64,000 bases of DNA, taken from the NCBI GenBank assembly GCA_020848095.1, contig JADLAT010000005.1, forward strand, positions 1 to 64,000, written 5' to 3'. Source of the stretch: Alphaproteobacteria bacterium (GTDB lineage: Bacteria; Pseudomonadota; Alphaproteobacteria; Micavibrionales; Micavibrionaceae). A model generated the notes under the pieces. That model saw only the letters and a program-made list of their open reading frames with translations, was not told the origin of the DNA and made no database searches. This document shows, one piece after another, positions 36,826 through 47,638 of this stretch. Position numbers and translations under genes: made by a program. How positions within the stretch are numbered: position 1 is the first letter of the stretch; every line of letters starts with the position of its first letter.

Positions 36826-38346
36826 ATGACAGATGCTGATTATGATCTTTGTGTTATCGGTGGTGGTATTAACGGTGTTGGAATTGCCCGTGATGCAGCC
36901 GGGCGCGGTCTTTCTGTTCTGTTGGTGGAAGCAAAAGATATCGCCTGCGCCACATCTTCGGCCAGCAGCAAGCTTATCCATGGCGGTTTACGTTATCTGG
37001 AGTTCTTTGAGTTTTCTCTTGTAAAGGCGTCTTTGCGTGAACGGGAAATTCTTTTGAATGCGGCGTCACATGTTGTAAGGCCGATGGATTTTGTATTGCC
37101 GCATGTGCCGCAGCAAAGACCATTCTGGATGCTTCGTCTTGGTTTGTTTCTTTATGACCGGCTGGCGCGTCGTGACCGTCTGCATGCTTCTTATGTCCTG
37201 GATTTAAGTAGCGCAGCCTTCGGTAAGCCGTTGTCTCCTTCTTATGGGCGAGGGCTGTGTTACGCAGATTGCGTGGTGGATGATTCACGTCTTGTGGTTT
37301 TGAATGCTATGGATGCCTCTGCGCGGGGCGCAGAAATTTTGACGCGCACAAAATGCACATTGATTACGCCTCATGAAGATTGTTGGGTGCTTGATCTCGA
37401 AGGTAAGGATGTCGCGCAAACGCGCCGTGTTCGCGCTTCTATGGTGGTGAATGCTGCGGGGCCGTGGGTGGAAAATATTCTTAAAGATTCCAAGATGTTG
37501 GATGATAGAGGCTCGGTCCCGACTATTCGACTTGTTAAAGGGTCGCATATTATTGTCCCGCGTGCTTATGAAGGGGATCAATCCTATTTATTGCAGCAAA
37601 AAGACGGGCGCGTTGTTTTTGCTATTCCGTATGAGGGCGATTACACGTTGATCGGGACGACCGAAGAAGATTTTGTTGGTGATGCTTATGCGCCAATGAT
37701 TTCGGATGCGGAAATTGAATATTTGTGCCAAGCTTTTAACGGATTTTTTCAGAAGAAAATATCACGCGCCGACATAGCGTGGACGTATAGTGGTGTTCGG
37801 CCTCTTGTTGATAGCGGCGCTAAGGAAATGCGCAAAGCCAGCCGTGATTTCCGTTTGTATGAGCACCCGCAATCGCGCGCGCCGATGATTTCCGTCTTTG
37901 GAGGGAAGTTAACCACTTACAGGTTGTTAGCGGAGAAGGTGATCGATCGTATATTGCATATGAGTAATCGTTTTGCTGCGCCGTGGACGGCAAGTGCTTT
38001 TTTGCCCGGCGGCGATTTTCCGGGCGGTGATTTTGATGCATTTTTGCAGTATTGTCGTGAAGAGTATTCGTGGTTGCCGCCGGATCTTTTGCTGCGCTAT
38101 GCGTGCGCTTATGGCGCAAGAATGGATCGTTTTTTAGAAGGAGCAAGATCGCTCTCTGATTTGGGAGACAGCTTTGGTGCGGGGCTCTACGAAGCAGAGG
38201 TGGCCTATCTTATCAGGTTTGAGTTTGCCAGAGATGTAGAAGATATTTTATGGCGACGCTCAAAATTAGGTATGGCGATGAATGAGGAGGAAATAGAGCA
38301 TTTTCATTCTAAATTCAAAGATATTTTACAGGATGTGGATCCTTGA
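36826..38346 (+). CDS. glpD: Glycerol-3-phosphate dehydrogenase (aerobic, FAD)
   Basis: This is the inner-membrane-associated enzyme that oxidises glycerol 3-phosphate to dihydroxyacetone phosphate and passes electrons to quinone. It has 506 residues. The FAD-binding Rossmann motif is CVIGGGINGVGIARDAAGRG, followed by ATSSASSKLIHGGLRYLE, an established GlpD signature. The later GGKLTTYR motif is present. No clear Shine-Dalgarno precedes ATG 36826, so translation may be leaderless. The glpK start overlaps the glpD stop (TTGA). Confidence 0.97.
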   Translation: MTDADYDLCVIGGGINGVGIARDAAGRGLSVLLVEAKDIACATSSASSKLIHGGLRYLEFFEFSLVKASLREREILLNAASHVVRPMDFVLPHVPQQRPFWMLRLGLFLYDRLARRDRLHASYVLDLSSAAFGKPLSPSYGRGLCYADCVVDDSRLVVLNAMDASARGAEILTRTKCTLITPHEDCWVLDLEGKDVAQTRRVRASMVVNAAGPWVENILKDSKMLDDRGSVPTIRLVKGSHIIVPRAYEGDQSYLLQQKDGRVVFAIPYEGDYTLIGTTEEDFVGDAYAPMISDAEIEYLCQAFNGFFQKKISRADIAWTYSGVRPLVDSGAKEMRKASRDFRLYEHPQSRAPMISVFGGKLTTYRLLAEKVIDRILHMSNRFAAPWTASAFLPGGDFPGGDFDAFLQYCREEYSWLPPDLLLRYACAYGARMDRFLEGARSLSDLGDSFGAGLYEAEVAYLIRFEFARDVEDILWRRSKLGMAMNEEEIEHFHSKFKDILQDVDP

Positions 38347-39833
38347 CACAAAAGCCTGCGATTTTAGCGATTGATCAGGGAACAACCAGTTCACGCGCGA
38401 TCTTGTTTTCGGACAAACTCGAAATCTTAGACGTGCAGCAAAAAGAGCTCGTCTTGCATTGCCCACATAAAGGGTGGGTGGAGCAAAATCCGCTGGATAT
38501 TTTGCAAGATACGCTTGCCGTTTGCCGCTCCGCGCTGAGTTCTGATATTTCATCTGTGCATGATGTTGTTGCTATAGGCATCACCAATCAACGTGAAACC
38601 ACGATTATTTGGGATCGTAAAACCGGAGAGCCGGTTTATAATGCTATTGTCTGGCAGGATCGGCGCGCAGCATTTTTGTGCGAACAACTAAAGCTGACAG
38701 GGCATGAGCCCATGGTTAGTGCGCGGACAGGTTTGCTTCTCGATCCTTATTTTTCAGCTGGAAAAATAGCGTGGATTTTAGAAAATGTTGATGGTGTGCG
38801 CGGTCGTGCGGAACGTGGAGAATTGGCTTTTGGGACGGTGGATTGTTATTTGCTCTGGCATTTTACGGGCGGGCGTGTGCATGCGAGCGATGTAACAAAT
38901 GCTGCGCGGACCCTTCTTTATAACATTGTTGAACAAAAATGGGATGAAGATCTGCTGGCATTGTTCGATGTTCCGCGTTCTATGCTGCCAGAAGTTTTGG
39001 ATAATGTCGCCGCGTTCGGTTTTAGTGACCGGGAGTTTTTTGGGCGAGAAATTCCTATTGGTGGTATGGCGGGTGATCAACAGGCTGCATTGATCGGGCA
39101 GGGCTGTTTTAAGCCGGGAATGGTGAAATCCACTTACGGGACGGGGTGTTTTTCTCTGATGAATATTGGAGGGGGTTTTAAACTTTCGCGCAATCGTTTA
39201 TTGACGACACCGGCCTATCGGATCAATGGGAATATTACTTATGCGGTTGAGGGGGCTATTTTTGTTGCGGGCGCGGCCATGCAATGGTTGCGCGATGGGT
39301 TGGGGCTTTTTGACGATGCGCAGGTAAGTGCGGATATGGCCATGAGTGTCCCAGACAATAATGATGTTTATTTTGTGCCCGCCTTTACCGGGCTTGGCGC
39401 TCCATATTGGAGGCCGGATGCGCGGGGTATGATAAGCGGTTTAACGCGAGAGACAACCAGGGCGCATATTGTGCGGGCTGCTCTGGAGGCGCAGGCCTAT
39501 CAAACGTGCGACCTTATGGCGGCAATGGAGGATGATGGCGGATACGAGATAGCATCCATGCGCGTTGATGGCGGCCTGGTGCGTAACGTTTTTATGTGTC
39601 AGTTTTTGGCTGATATGTTGGGCAGGCCTGTTGAAGTTCCCGCCTTGAAAGAGGCCACGGCTTTGGGTGTGGCGATTTTAGCGGGTATATCCGCCGGGCT
39701 GTTTAGTGGGCTGGATGATGCGGGCGCACGCGGCGCAGCGCGGATTGAAAAGATTTATAATCCTCAAATGGATGAAGCGGCAAGGGCACGGCTTTATGCC
39801 GGTTGGGTGTCAGCGGTAGAAAGAGCTTTTTAG
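38343..39833 (+). CDS. glpK: Glycerol kinase
   Basis: This kinase phosphorylates glycerol with ATP to feed GlpD; 496 residues. FGGY-family motifs are ILAIDQGTTSSRAILFSD (5-22), GITNQRETT, FGTVDCYLLW, the ATP-site GTGCFSLMN, and GGLVRNVFMCQFLADML in the C-terminal half. It starts with TTG at 38343, sharing bases with the glpD stop (TTGA), so it is translated by coupling. No glycerol facilitator (glpF) or glpR regulator is in the window. Confidence 0.97.
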   Translation: MTQKPAILAIDQGTTSSRAILFSDKLEILDVQQKELVLHCPHKGWVEQNPLDILQDTLAVCRSALSSDISSVHDVVAIGITNQRETTIIWDRKTGEPVYNAIVWQDRRAAFLCEQLKLTGHEPMVSARTGLLLDPYFSAGKIAWILENVDGVRGRAERGELAFGTVDCYLLWHFTGGRVHASDVTNAARTLLYNIVEQKWDEDLLALFDVPRSMLPEVLDNVAAFGFSDREFFGREIPIGGMAGDQQAALIGQGCFKPGMVKSTYGTGCFSLMNIGGGFKLSRNRLLTTPAYRINGNITYAVEGAIFVAGAAMQWLRDGLGLFDDAQVSADMAMSVPDNNDVYFVPAFTGLGAPYWRPDARGMISGLTRETTRAHIVRAALEAQAYQTCDLMAAMEDDGGYEIASMRVDGGLVRNVFMCQFLADMLGRPVEVPALKEATALGVAILAGISAGLFSGLDDAGARGAARIEKIYNPQMDEAARARLYAGWVSAVERAF

Positions 39834-39964
39834 ATTTGCATAAAATTTTAACTAAAAAAAGGGATTTCTTAAGTGTTTTCTGCTTAAAATTATAGATGTG
39901 TAATTATGGCGGGTAGATAATCAGGGTGCCTGCCTTTTATTTATGAATGAAAACGGGGATTGTT

Positions 39965-42595
39965 ATGGCTTACAGCGATTTTGAGAGCATGTCATCGGGG
40001 TATGACGCGGGGCAGTCGCCGGAGATTCTTAAAATTGAGGGGGCGCGTGTGGATTTGCCCGATGTAAGCTATGTTAGAGATGCCGGAATTGAGCGGGCTG
40101 GAGCGGATCTTGTATTGAATGGTCCGGAAGGTGCTGTTGTCATTGAGGGTTATTTTTCCTCGAATTTACCGCCTGATCTTGTCGCGCCCGGTGGTGAGAC
40201 GCTGACCCCTGATCTTGTTCATGCTTTTGCTCGCAGCTCTCCCGTTTATGCGCAGGTGCATAGTGAAACGGATGTTAGCCCTGTTGGTGCCGTTTCAGAG
40301 GTGAGCGGTGAGGCGATCGTTATTCGTACGGATGGCGGCACTGAAAAAGTGAGTATGGGAACGCGAATTTACGAGGGTGATGTTATCGAAACCGGCGAAG
40401 ATGGCGCGGTGAATATTCACTTTATTGATGATACGAGTTTTGCTGTGTCTGCTGATGCGCGATTGGCGATTGATGAATATGTGTATGATCCGGCGACAGA
40501 GTCCGGGACACAGGGGTTTTCTGTTCTTAAGGGGTTGTTTGTTTTTACTTCGGGGTTAATTGGGCGTGATGACCCGGATGACGTGCGTATTGATATGCCA
40601 ACGGGCTCAATTGGCATACGCGGGACGATTATTGCGGGAGATGCTTCTAAAGGTGAAGTTACACTGGTTGAAGGCGCAATTGTTGTTCGTGATCTTAGTG
40701 GTAATGAAGTTTCTCTGGCAGGGCAATTTGAGACGGCCCTCATCCTTCCCGGAGAGGGCGTTAGAAATATTGGGCAGATAAGTGCCGAAGAGATTTCCGG
40801 TAGGTTTTCAGGTGTTTCTGCGGTTGCTCCGGGGTTGTTTTCTACGATAGAAGGTCATACGACAGAATCAAATCCTTCGGCCTCTAATGCCGATCCTGCG
40901 CAGCAAAACGCACCCTCTGGTGATGCGAATGGGAGCGCTGATCAAAATGGTGATGAACAGGTGGATGGTAGTGCGGGCACGGATACGGGTGTGCAGCAAA
41001 CGCTTCCGGATGCTCCTGCGTCGGTAGAGAGCGTGAAGCCGAATTTCCAAGCGCCGGGTAATGGGGCGCAGAACACCTTGGGTAACGGTACTTTTGGTTT
41101 GTATAGCGGGCTGGAGACTGCCGGGATTAAGGGGGTAGGGCATAGGGGCAGTTCGGATGGGTTCTTATCTGTGGGGGTGAAGGATGTATCCGCAGTCACA
41201 ACAACCAGACCTGCGCTGGGGGATGTGTATGAAGCTTTTGTCGGGAAGAGTGATTTGCCGCCTTTGCATGTGCCTCTCGTAGATACGAATCCTTTGTTAT
41301 CTCCGCCTCCGCCTCCTGCGAATGGTGGTGGTTTCCCTGCCGGTGGCGGAACGCCCCCTGTTGTGATTGATGAGTTGCCAGTGCATATTGCTTCGAGCTT
41401 GGATGTTGCGCAGCATAACATTGCCCCTAACGCGTACTTTATGGCGACGGAGGGGCAGAGTTGGGCGTATAATTTTGCAAAAGAATTTATAAATACTGAG
41501 CCCGGTGATCTTTTAACCTACCATCTGAGCACGGGAACAGAGGCAGCTTTAAACTCGGCGGTGGGAACGGGGAGTTGGGTGTTTGATAACTCGACCGGTC
41601 ATCTGTCTATCACTTTTGGGGTAACAACCGCCGATCAAAGTTTTAATATTGAAATTTTGGCCAGAGATGCGGCTGGTCAAGACAATATTGATGGATTTGA
41701 GACTTATGTTTTTAACATGTTTGATGGCCCCGCAGCGTTGTCGTTTGCTATAGATTCTAATGGCGCACTTTACGCGGATACGGGAAGTGTGAATAATTTC
41801 GTGGATGTGGGAGGATCTAGTTTTTCCAGCGGCAATAAGGTTTTTGCAGGGAATGGCAATGATAACATAACAATAAGCAATGGGCAGAATAATATTATCA
41901 ATCTGGGAAATGGAGAAAACCAGATCGGTATTTCTAATAATGCAAGTAATATAAACAATATTATTATTGGCGGAGATCATAAGGATACAATGACTTCGGC
42001 GAATGCTCAGAATAAGTTTTTTGGAATGGGCGGTGATGATAAAATTGTTATTAACCTCTCATCGGGCAGCTTTATGAGTGGCCTGCAGAGCTTTGGTAAT
42101 ACCGGAATTTTAATGGATGCGGGCGATAGCGGATTTAAGGCAGGGGTTGATTTAGCGGCAAACACGACGTTGCAGGCTAATGGACTGGAGTATAAATACG
42201 GCGGCAATGCAACTGGTTATGGTGATACTTTGTTTTTGAGCGGTTCAGGCTCGCGGACGCTCGATTTTACAGCCATAGACAATAATTACATTCGGGGGAT
42301 CGAGAGAATAGATGCAAAATCAACAGCCGGGCTTAATGTTAACATGACATTGAATTATCAGGATATAATTCAAATGACAGATTATAAAAACACTTTGATT
42401 TTTCGTGCCAATGGTGGGGATGTCTTGAATTTTAGTGGTACTGAGTTTTCTAATTTTACGAAGGTCGGTGATGATATTTCTATTGATGACGGATATCAGG
42501 GGACCCCTACGAATGTTAATTTCGATATTTACACGGATGGCACTGTGACTTTGCTGGTTGAGGATGCCGGCGCAACTGTTAATGGTCTTCCATAG
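39965..42595 (+). CDS. Large FecR-domain protein with adhesin-like and RTX-like C-terminus
   Basis: This is an 876-residue surface or secreted protein. I start at ATG 39965 (GGGG six bases upstream) rather than 39947. It has no cleavable signal peptide. Residues about 125-260 form a FecR-type domain (GEAIVIRTDGGTEKVSMG and MPTGSIGIRGTIIAGD). A low-complexity Asn/Asp/Gln/Pro linker is at about 310-480, with a Pro-rich block. Residues about 500-600 resemble a cadherin/dystroglycan-like beta module. From about 630 on there is an Asn/Gly/Asp-rich repeat zone (FAGNGNDNITISNGQNNIIN) akin to RTX or beta-helix repeats. FecR plus repeats without a signal peptide is typical of type I-secreted biofilm adhesins; export by the system at 5.5-10.4 kb is inference. 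Confidence 0.75.
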   Translation: MAYSDFESMSSGYDAGQSPEILKIEGARVDLPDVSYVRDAGIERAGADLVLNGPEGAVVIEGYFSSNLPPDLVAPGGETLTPDLVHAFARSSPVYAQVHSETDVSPVGAVSEVSGEAIVIRTDGGTEKVSMGTRIYEGDVIETGEDGAVNIHFIDDTSFAVSADARLAIDEYVYDPATESGTQGFSVLKGLFVFTSGLIGRDDPDDVRIDMPTGSIGIRGTIIAGDASKGEVTLVEGAIVVRDLSGNEVSLAGQFETALILPGEGVRNIGQISAEEISGRFSGVSAVAPGLFSTIEGHTTESNPSASNADPAQQNAPSGDANGSADQNGDEQVDGSAGTDTGVQQTLPDAPASVESVKPNFQAPGNGAQNTLGNGTFGLYSGLETAGIKGVGHRGSSDGFLSVGVKDVSAVTTTRPALGDVYEAFVGKSDLPPLHVPLVDTNPLLSPPPPPANGGGFPAGGGTPPVVIDELPVHIASSLDVAQHNIAPNAYFMATEGQSWAYNFAKEFINTEPGDLLTYHLSTGTEAALNSAVGTGSWVFDNSTGHLSITFGVTTADQSFNIEILARDAAGQDNIDGFETYVFNMFDGPAALSFAIDSNGALYADTGSVNNFVDVGGSSFSSGNKVFAGNGNDNITISNGQNNIINLGNGENQIGISNNASNINNIIIGGDHKDTMTSANAQNKFFGMGGDDKIVINLSSGSFMSGLQSFGNTGILMDAGDSGFKAGVDLAANTTLQANGLEYKYGGNATGYGDTLFLSGSGSRTLDFTAIDNNYIRGIERIDAKSTAGLNVNMTLNYQDIIQMTDYKNTLIFRANGGDVLNFSGTEFSNFTKVGDDISIDDGYQGTPTNVNFDIYTDGTVTLLVEDAGATVNGLP

Positions 42596-42715
42596 TTTAT
42601 CATTTTATACTCGATCTGTTCGTGCTAGAGTGCGCCTTATGGGTGAGCTTGTCTTTCCTGCCTGAAAATATGTTCAATTTTTAAATTATCAAAAAAACTC
42701 AAGGGGTTTAATGCC

Positions 42716-45418
42716 ATGACAAAGCCGGGTCACGATTCGTTGCAGACGCGTAAAACGCTCAATGTGGAGGGTGAGGCGTATGATTATTTTTCGCTTAAGG
42801 CGGCGGCTGAAAAAATTGGCGATATCTCAAGGCTCCCCTACACACTTAAAGTATTGCTGGAAAACCTGCTCCGTTTCGAGGACGGTCGTAGCGTGAGCGT
42901 GGAAGATGTAAGAGCGCTTGCAGACTGGCAGAAAGATCGGCGTTCGGATCATGAGATAGCCTATCGCCCCGCTCGGGTTCTCATGCAGGATTTCACAGGT
43001 GTGCCAGCGGTCGTTGATCTGGCGGCTATGCGTGAGGCGATGAAGGCGCTGGGCAGTGACCCGCAGAAAATTAACCCTCTGGTTCCGGTTGATCTCGTGA
43101 TTGACCATTCCGTTATGGTGGATGAATTTGGTACGCCGCAGGCTTTTCAAGCCAATGTTGAAAAAGAATTTGAGCGTAATGGCGAGCGTTATGCGTTTTT
43201 GAAATGGGGGCAGGACGCCTTTAAAAACTTCCGCGTTGTGCCACCGGGTACGGGGATATGCCATCAGGTAAATCTTGAATACCTGGCGCAAACGGTTTGG
43301 GTGGATGAGGACGAAAACAACAAAGGCCGCCAGATTGCTTATCCTGACACGCTGGTGGGAACGGATTCCCATACGACAATGGTTAATGGTCTGGCTGTCC
43401 TGGGCTGGGGTGTCGGCGGTATCGAGGCGGAGGCCGCTATGTTGGGGCAACCGGTCTCCATGGTTATTCCGGAGGTCGTTGGTTGTAAATTGACGGGCGC
43501 TATGAAAGAGGGCACGACAGCCACAGATCTTGTTCTGCGCGTAACCGAAATTTTAAGAAAGCTTGGTGTCGTAGGCAAGTTTGTTGAGTTTTATGGTGCG
43601 GGGCTGGATCATTTGACGCTGGCTGACCGGGCCACGATTGCCAATATGGCGCCGGAATATGGCGCGACCTGTGGTTTTTTTCCGATCGATCAGGAAACAT
43701 TGAATTATCTGCGCTTTACTGGGCGGGAGGAATATCGCGTGAAGCTGGTTGAGGCCTATGCAAAGGAGCAAGGGCTTTGGCGCGATTCTTCTTCAGTTGA
43801 TCCGATCTTTACAACGACGATTGAGCTTGACCTTTCTACGGTGGAGCCTGCTCTGGCGGGGCCAAAACGCCCGCAGGACCGGATTGTTCTAACAGAAACA
43901 AAAGTGGCTTTTATCAAGCATCTTGAAGCCTCTCTGGCGGGAGGGGCTAAGGCGGGCGCCAATGAAAGCGTTCCTGTATCGGGGGCTGATTATGCTCTTT
44001 CTCATGGTGCTGTGGTGATTGCGGCTATTACGAGTTGCACAAACACTTCTAATCCGTCTGTTTTGGTTGCGGCGGGTCTGGTTGCCCGTAAGGCACGGGC
44101 GCTGGGCCTTAGTGTCAAACCCTGGGTGAAAACATCACTCGCACCCGGATCTCAGGTGGTGAGCGATTACCTGGAAAAAGCAGGGCTGCAGGATGATTTG
44201 AATGCGCTGGGGTTTGATATTGTGGGTTATGGTTGCACAACTTGTATTGGGAACTCCGGTCCATTGCCGGCACCGGTTGCCGCAGCGGTTGAAGCCGGAG
44301 ATTTGAATGTGTGCGGCGTTCTTTCCGGAAACCGTAATTTTGAGGGACGTATTAATCCGCATGTGAAATCGAATTATCTGGCTTCTCCACCGCTGGTGGT
44401 GGCGTATGCGATTGCCGGGACGATGTGTCTGGATATGTATAATGAACCTTTGGGGAAATCCAAAGACGGAAAGGATGTATTCCTCAAAGATATATGGCCG
44501 ACCAATAAGGAAATCGCAGAAACGGTCAGAGCGTGTTTGACATCGGAAATGTTTAAGAGCCGCTATGCCGATGTTTTCAAGGGGCCAAAGGAATGGCAGA
44601 TGATTGGTGGTGGTTCGGCCAGTGAGACATATAATTGGGATTCAAACTCAACCTATATTCAAAATCCGCCCTTCTTTGAGGGGATGAAGGCACGGCCTGC
44701 AGATACATCTAATATTAAGGGAGCCTATGCGCTGGCGATTTTGGGCGATTCCGTGACGACGGACCATATTTCACCTGCCGGATCGTTTAAGGCAGATCAT
44801 CCTGCCGGGCGTTATCTCGTGGATCATAATGTAAAGCCGGTTGATTTTAATTCTTATGGCGCACGCCGGGGGAATGACCGGGTAATGGCGCGCGGGACTT
44901 TTGCCAATATCCGGATCAAAAATGAAATGGTTCCGGGTGTTGAGGGCGGTTTTACCAAGTATATTCCCAGTGGCGAGGATATGAGTATTTATGATGCTTC
45001 GATGAAGTATCAAAAGGCCGGGACGCCGCTGGTCGTGATTGCCGGAAAGGAGTATGGTACGGGATCTTCCAGAGATTGGGCCGCGAAGGGGACGAGGTTG
45101 CTCGGCGTTAAAGCCGTTGTGGTAGAAAGTTTCGAGCGGATTCACAGATCTAATCTTGTCGGCATGGGAATTTTACCCTTACAGTTCAAGAGCGGAGAAA
45201 ATCGTGTCAGTCTCGGTCTGACGGGCGCGGAAACATTTGATATTATGAGCATTGATGGTGAAATTCGTCCCGGTCAGGACATTGTGATGGGGATTAACTA
45301 TCCGGACGGTTCTAAAAAAGATGTAACGCTTCTTTGTCGGATTGATACGCTGGATGAGGTGGATTACTACCGTAATGGTGGGATATTGCATTATGTTTTG
45401 AGGTCTCTGGCCGCTTGA
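42716..45418 (+). CDS. acnA: Aconitate hydratase A
   Basis: This is the [4Fe-4S] aconitase of the TCA cycle (citrate to isocitrate), 900 residues. It has the IRP/AcnA domain order. The three cluster-binding cysteines are in ITSCTNTSN (about Cys441) and [12 protein letters not shown] (about Cys507 and Cys510). The substrate motif [17 protein letters not shown] and the C-terminal swivel domain [16 protein letters not shown] are present. A weak hairpin lies about 45 bases past the stop. The gene is transcribed alone as far as can be seen. Confidence 0.97.
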   Translation: MTKPGHDSLQTRKTLNVEGEAYDYFSLKAAAEKIGDISRLPYTLKVLLENLLRFEDGRSVSVEDVRALADWQKDRRSDHEIAYRPARVLMQDFTGVPAVVDLAAMREAMKALGSDPQKINPLVPVDLVIDHSVMVDEFGTPQAFQANVEKEFERNGERYAFLKWGQDAFKNFRVVPPGTGICHQVNLEYLAQTVWVDEDENNKGRQIAYPDTLVGTDSHTTMVNGLAVLGWGVGGIEAEAAMLGQPVSMVIPEVVGCKLTGAMKEGTTATDLVLRVTEILRKLGVVGKFVEFYGAGLDHLTLADRATIANMAPEYGATCGFFPIDQETLNYLRFTGREEYRVKLVEAYAKEQGLWRDSSSVDPIFTTTIELDLSTVEPALAGPKRPQDRIVLTETKVAFIKHLEASLAGGAKAGANESVPVSGADYALSHGAVVIAAITSCTNTSNPSVLVAAGLVARKARALGLSVKPWVKTSLAPGSQVVSDYLEKAGLQDDLNALGFDIVGYGCTTCIGNSGPLPAPVAAAVEAGDLNVCGVLSGNRNFEGRINPHVKSNYLASPPLVVAYAIAGTMCLDMYNEPLGKSKDGKDVFLKDIWPTNKEIAETVRACLTSEMFKSRYADVFKGPKEWQMIGGGSASETYNWDSNSTYIQNPPFFEGMKARPADTSNIKGAYALAILGDSVTTDHISPAGSFKADHPAGRYLVDHNVKPVDFNSYGARRGNDRVMARGTFANIRIKNEMVPGVEGGFTKYIPSGEDMSIYDASMKYQKAGTPLVVIAGKEYGTGSSRDWAAKGTRLLGVKAVVVESFERIHRSNLVGMGILPLQFKSGENRVSLGLTGAETFDIMSIDGEIRPGQDIVMGINYPDGSKKDVTLLCRIDTLDEVDYYRNGGILHYVLRSLAA

Positions 45419-45540
45419 GCTAATTGATAAATGAGTGTTGATGCGGCTGCTTTTTAATTAAGGTGGCCGTTTTTCATTGGTAATCCCTTGGGTGTGTGGT
45501 TATATTGACATAATTTAAATGCGGATGTGTAGAGTTTTTT

Positions 45541-46614
45541 ATGAGTATTAAAAAAAGTTATGATGATGTGAGTGAGGCGACCTATATGATGGCTCGGTTG
45601 TTTGCGCTCGATCCATCATGGAAAATTAACCTTGATGCCAAGAGATTTAATAAAGCCCCTCTACCTGTACAAGTTGCATTTAATGGGCTGCGTTATGGGC
45701 AGAAAACAGATTTTTTACAAATTATGCCGTATTTTCATCAGCTAAATGGTCGTGTGATTCAAAAATCTTTTGATCAAATCGGCCAATGGCCCAGTTATCA
45801 AATTATTCGCAAAATGAAAGATGCTGTTTTATATGAAAATCTGGCTTTGGGCATTGCTGGCCATGTTTACCCGGAAAAATCAGAGGAAGACCTGCGTGCT
45901 GATCTGGAAACGCTGAAGGCGCAAGATCGAGAGAAATGTGATGCATCTGATGGCTCTGATATTTTTCGTTTTTTCGCTCAGAAGCGGTTTGAAGATTTGT
46001 GCGTTCGAAAAAAACCGGATTGGGAGAGCCTTCAGCATCATGTGAATTTTGGAAATCTCGTGATGTTTGTGGACATCGAAAAGCTCAGGCATATATTTTT
46101 TCCAGATTGGACGGGACATAGAAAAGATGTCTCGGTATCCCAGGAGCATTTAGCCTATGCGCAGGTGGCTGGTACGATCGCCAGCGCGCTGGAAGAGCGC
46201 ATTCTTAAGCAAAAGAACGTTCCTCCTTCTGATGAGATTAAAGCTCAGGAAACCGGCGCTTTAGTATTGGCCATGACACTGCTTCATCATGTTTATACAG
46301 ACTACGGCAATTTTCATATCTACAATTCTCCTCCTTGGAGCGATTTTTTGAAGTTTAAGGCTGGTGTTTCTAAGAGTGAAGAAGTCAGTTATCAACTTAA
46401 CGATAAAAAAACGGAGGCAGAGAAGGGAAATGCCAAGAACATAAATGCAATTGTACAGGGTATGCATAGTACTTTGGGACCGTTATTTGAAAAACGAATC
46501 TGGCTTGAAAATAAATTTTCATTTGTATGCGATGTACAAAAAACCTCAGGAATTTCTAAGATTAAAGATATTCTTGGTGGGCGTGGAGCTCCGAAAGCTC
46601 ATTATGTTTTGTAG
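45541..46614 (+). CDS. Hypothetical protein (357 aa)
   Basis: This is a 357-residue soluble protein with no signal peptide or membrane segment and mainly helical composition. It has no motif I can name. Features that can be seen are His-rich turns (LQHHVNFGNLVMF, LLHHVYTDYGNFHIY), an acidic helix at about 110-140, and a Lys-rich region at about 290-300. Base composition is more A+T-rich than acnA before it. Probably accessory. Confidence 0.6.
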   Translation: MSIKKSYDDVSEATYMMARLFALDPSWKINLDAKRFNKAPLPVQVAFNGLRYGQKTDFLQIMPYFHQLNGRVIQKSFDQIGQWPSYQIIRKMKDAVLYENLALGIAGHVYPEKSEEDLRADLETLKAQDREKCDASDGSDIFRFFAQKRFEDLCVRKKPDWESLQHHVNFGNLVMFVDIEKLRHIFFPDWTGHRKDVSVSQEHLAYAQVAGTIASALEERILKQKNVPPSDEIKAQETGALVLAMTLLHHVYTDYGNFHIYNSPPWSDFLKFKAGVSKSEEVSYQLNDKKTEAEKGNAKNINAIVQGMHSTLGPLFEKRIWLENKFSFVCDVQKTSGISKIKDILGGRGAPKAHYVL

Positions 46615-46645
46615 AGGGCAAGTTTATAAATATTACTAAATCTTT

Positions 46646-47524
46646 TTATTGCTCAAAGCAATAAATATGATAGGAATCGCTGCAGACTCTATCTTCTTTA
46701 TATGTCCAGTCTGAATCTATTTCATTGTCACGACCTACGCTTCCGTTGCCACTTGTGCTTCCCCAATTGGAGCAATGTTCGCTGGAGCTTAATCTTGCCC
46801 CGGATGTGTTCACGTTTGTCCATGTGCGCTCGGGGAGGCCTGCTACATTTCCGTTTTCATCACGCTCTATGGCATTATCAAGGCTGCCGTCTATTAGATC
46901 AGCCCAGTTGTCGGCTACGGTGGTTCCGTTAGGAAGTTTAAAGGGCAGGGTTGTTCCTGCAATGGAAAAGCTTGTACTCGGTGCGGAGCCAGCTGTGGAA
47001 TCGGCTATCCATGCTTTATACGTTCCATACCTGCCGCTGGCGGCAGCGAGGGCGGTGCATTTGGCATGTGCTCCCGAAACTCCACCGATCTGCGCTCCTG
47101 TATACAGGGCGCTGGAGACAAAGACGCATTTATGCGTGGGGGCTGGAACCTGAACCATGGCAATCCAGTTTGTTCCATTACTCCATGTCATGATGCCGTC
47201 TCTGTAGTCAATAGCTTTGGTTTGTGCGCTTAAGCCGTGTGTTCCACCGTTGGCCAGAGGAATCCAGTTGGTGCCATTGCAAAATTTGTAATTACTCAGG
47301 CCGCCATCGTATTCCAGCAGGCCAGCTTGGGAACATGTGCTTGCAGTACTGCCAGAGGACATATTGTAATAATTGGCGCCGTTGCACCATTTTAATGTAT
47401 TTAAACCCGTATCGTAATCTATTAATCCGGATTGTGTGCAACTCCCCAAGGGCACCACGGCTGCGCAGTCAGCGTAAGCTAATGCAGGCATCAACAATAT
47501 GATTAAGGCCCATAAAGATCTCAT
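46646..47524 (-). CDS. Secreted protein with N-terminal CNGxNW repeats and DUF1554 (lectin-like) domain
   Basis: This is a 292-residue exported protein. The signal peptide is MRSLWALIILLMPALAYADC. Three repeats of about 40 residues follow, each with a form of G(L)xxYDxGLxxxKxCNGxNW (CTQSGLIDYDTGLNTLKWCN, CSQAGLLEYDGGLSNYKFCN, and a diverged third with TNWIAM); such repeats occur in surface and pilus-like proteins of bacteria. The C-terminal half, from CVFVSSALYTGAQIGGVSG to DSYHIYCFEQ, matches DUF1554, a C-type-lectin-like domain known best from Leptospira, with paired cysteines. A role in attachment is inference. No homologous neighbours are in the window. Confidence 0.75.
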   Translation of the reverse strand: MRSLWALIILLMPALAYADCAAVVPLGSCTQSGLIDYDTGLNTLKWCNGANYYNMSSGSTASTCSQAGLLEYDGGLSNYKFCNGTNWIPLANGGTHGLSAQTKAIDYRDGIMTWSNGTNWIAMVQVPAPTHKCVFVSSALYTGAQIGGVSGAHAKCTALAAASGRYGTYKAWIADSTAGSAPSTSFSIAGTTLPFKLPNGTTVADNWADLIDGSLDNAIERDENGNVAGLPERTWTNVNTSGARLSSSEHCSNWGSTSGNGSVGRDNEIDSDWTYKEDRVCSDSYHIYCFEQ

Positions 47525-47638
47525 CTAAGTATTTTAGCATAAAAACAGGTGTTTTGTTCTGTTTTTTACACGTTTTTTCGTGTTTTTTGAGGTGCGGCGA
47601 AGAGATTTTTGTAAGGGTGTCACTGTTAAATCAATGCG

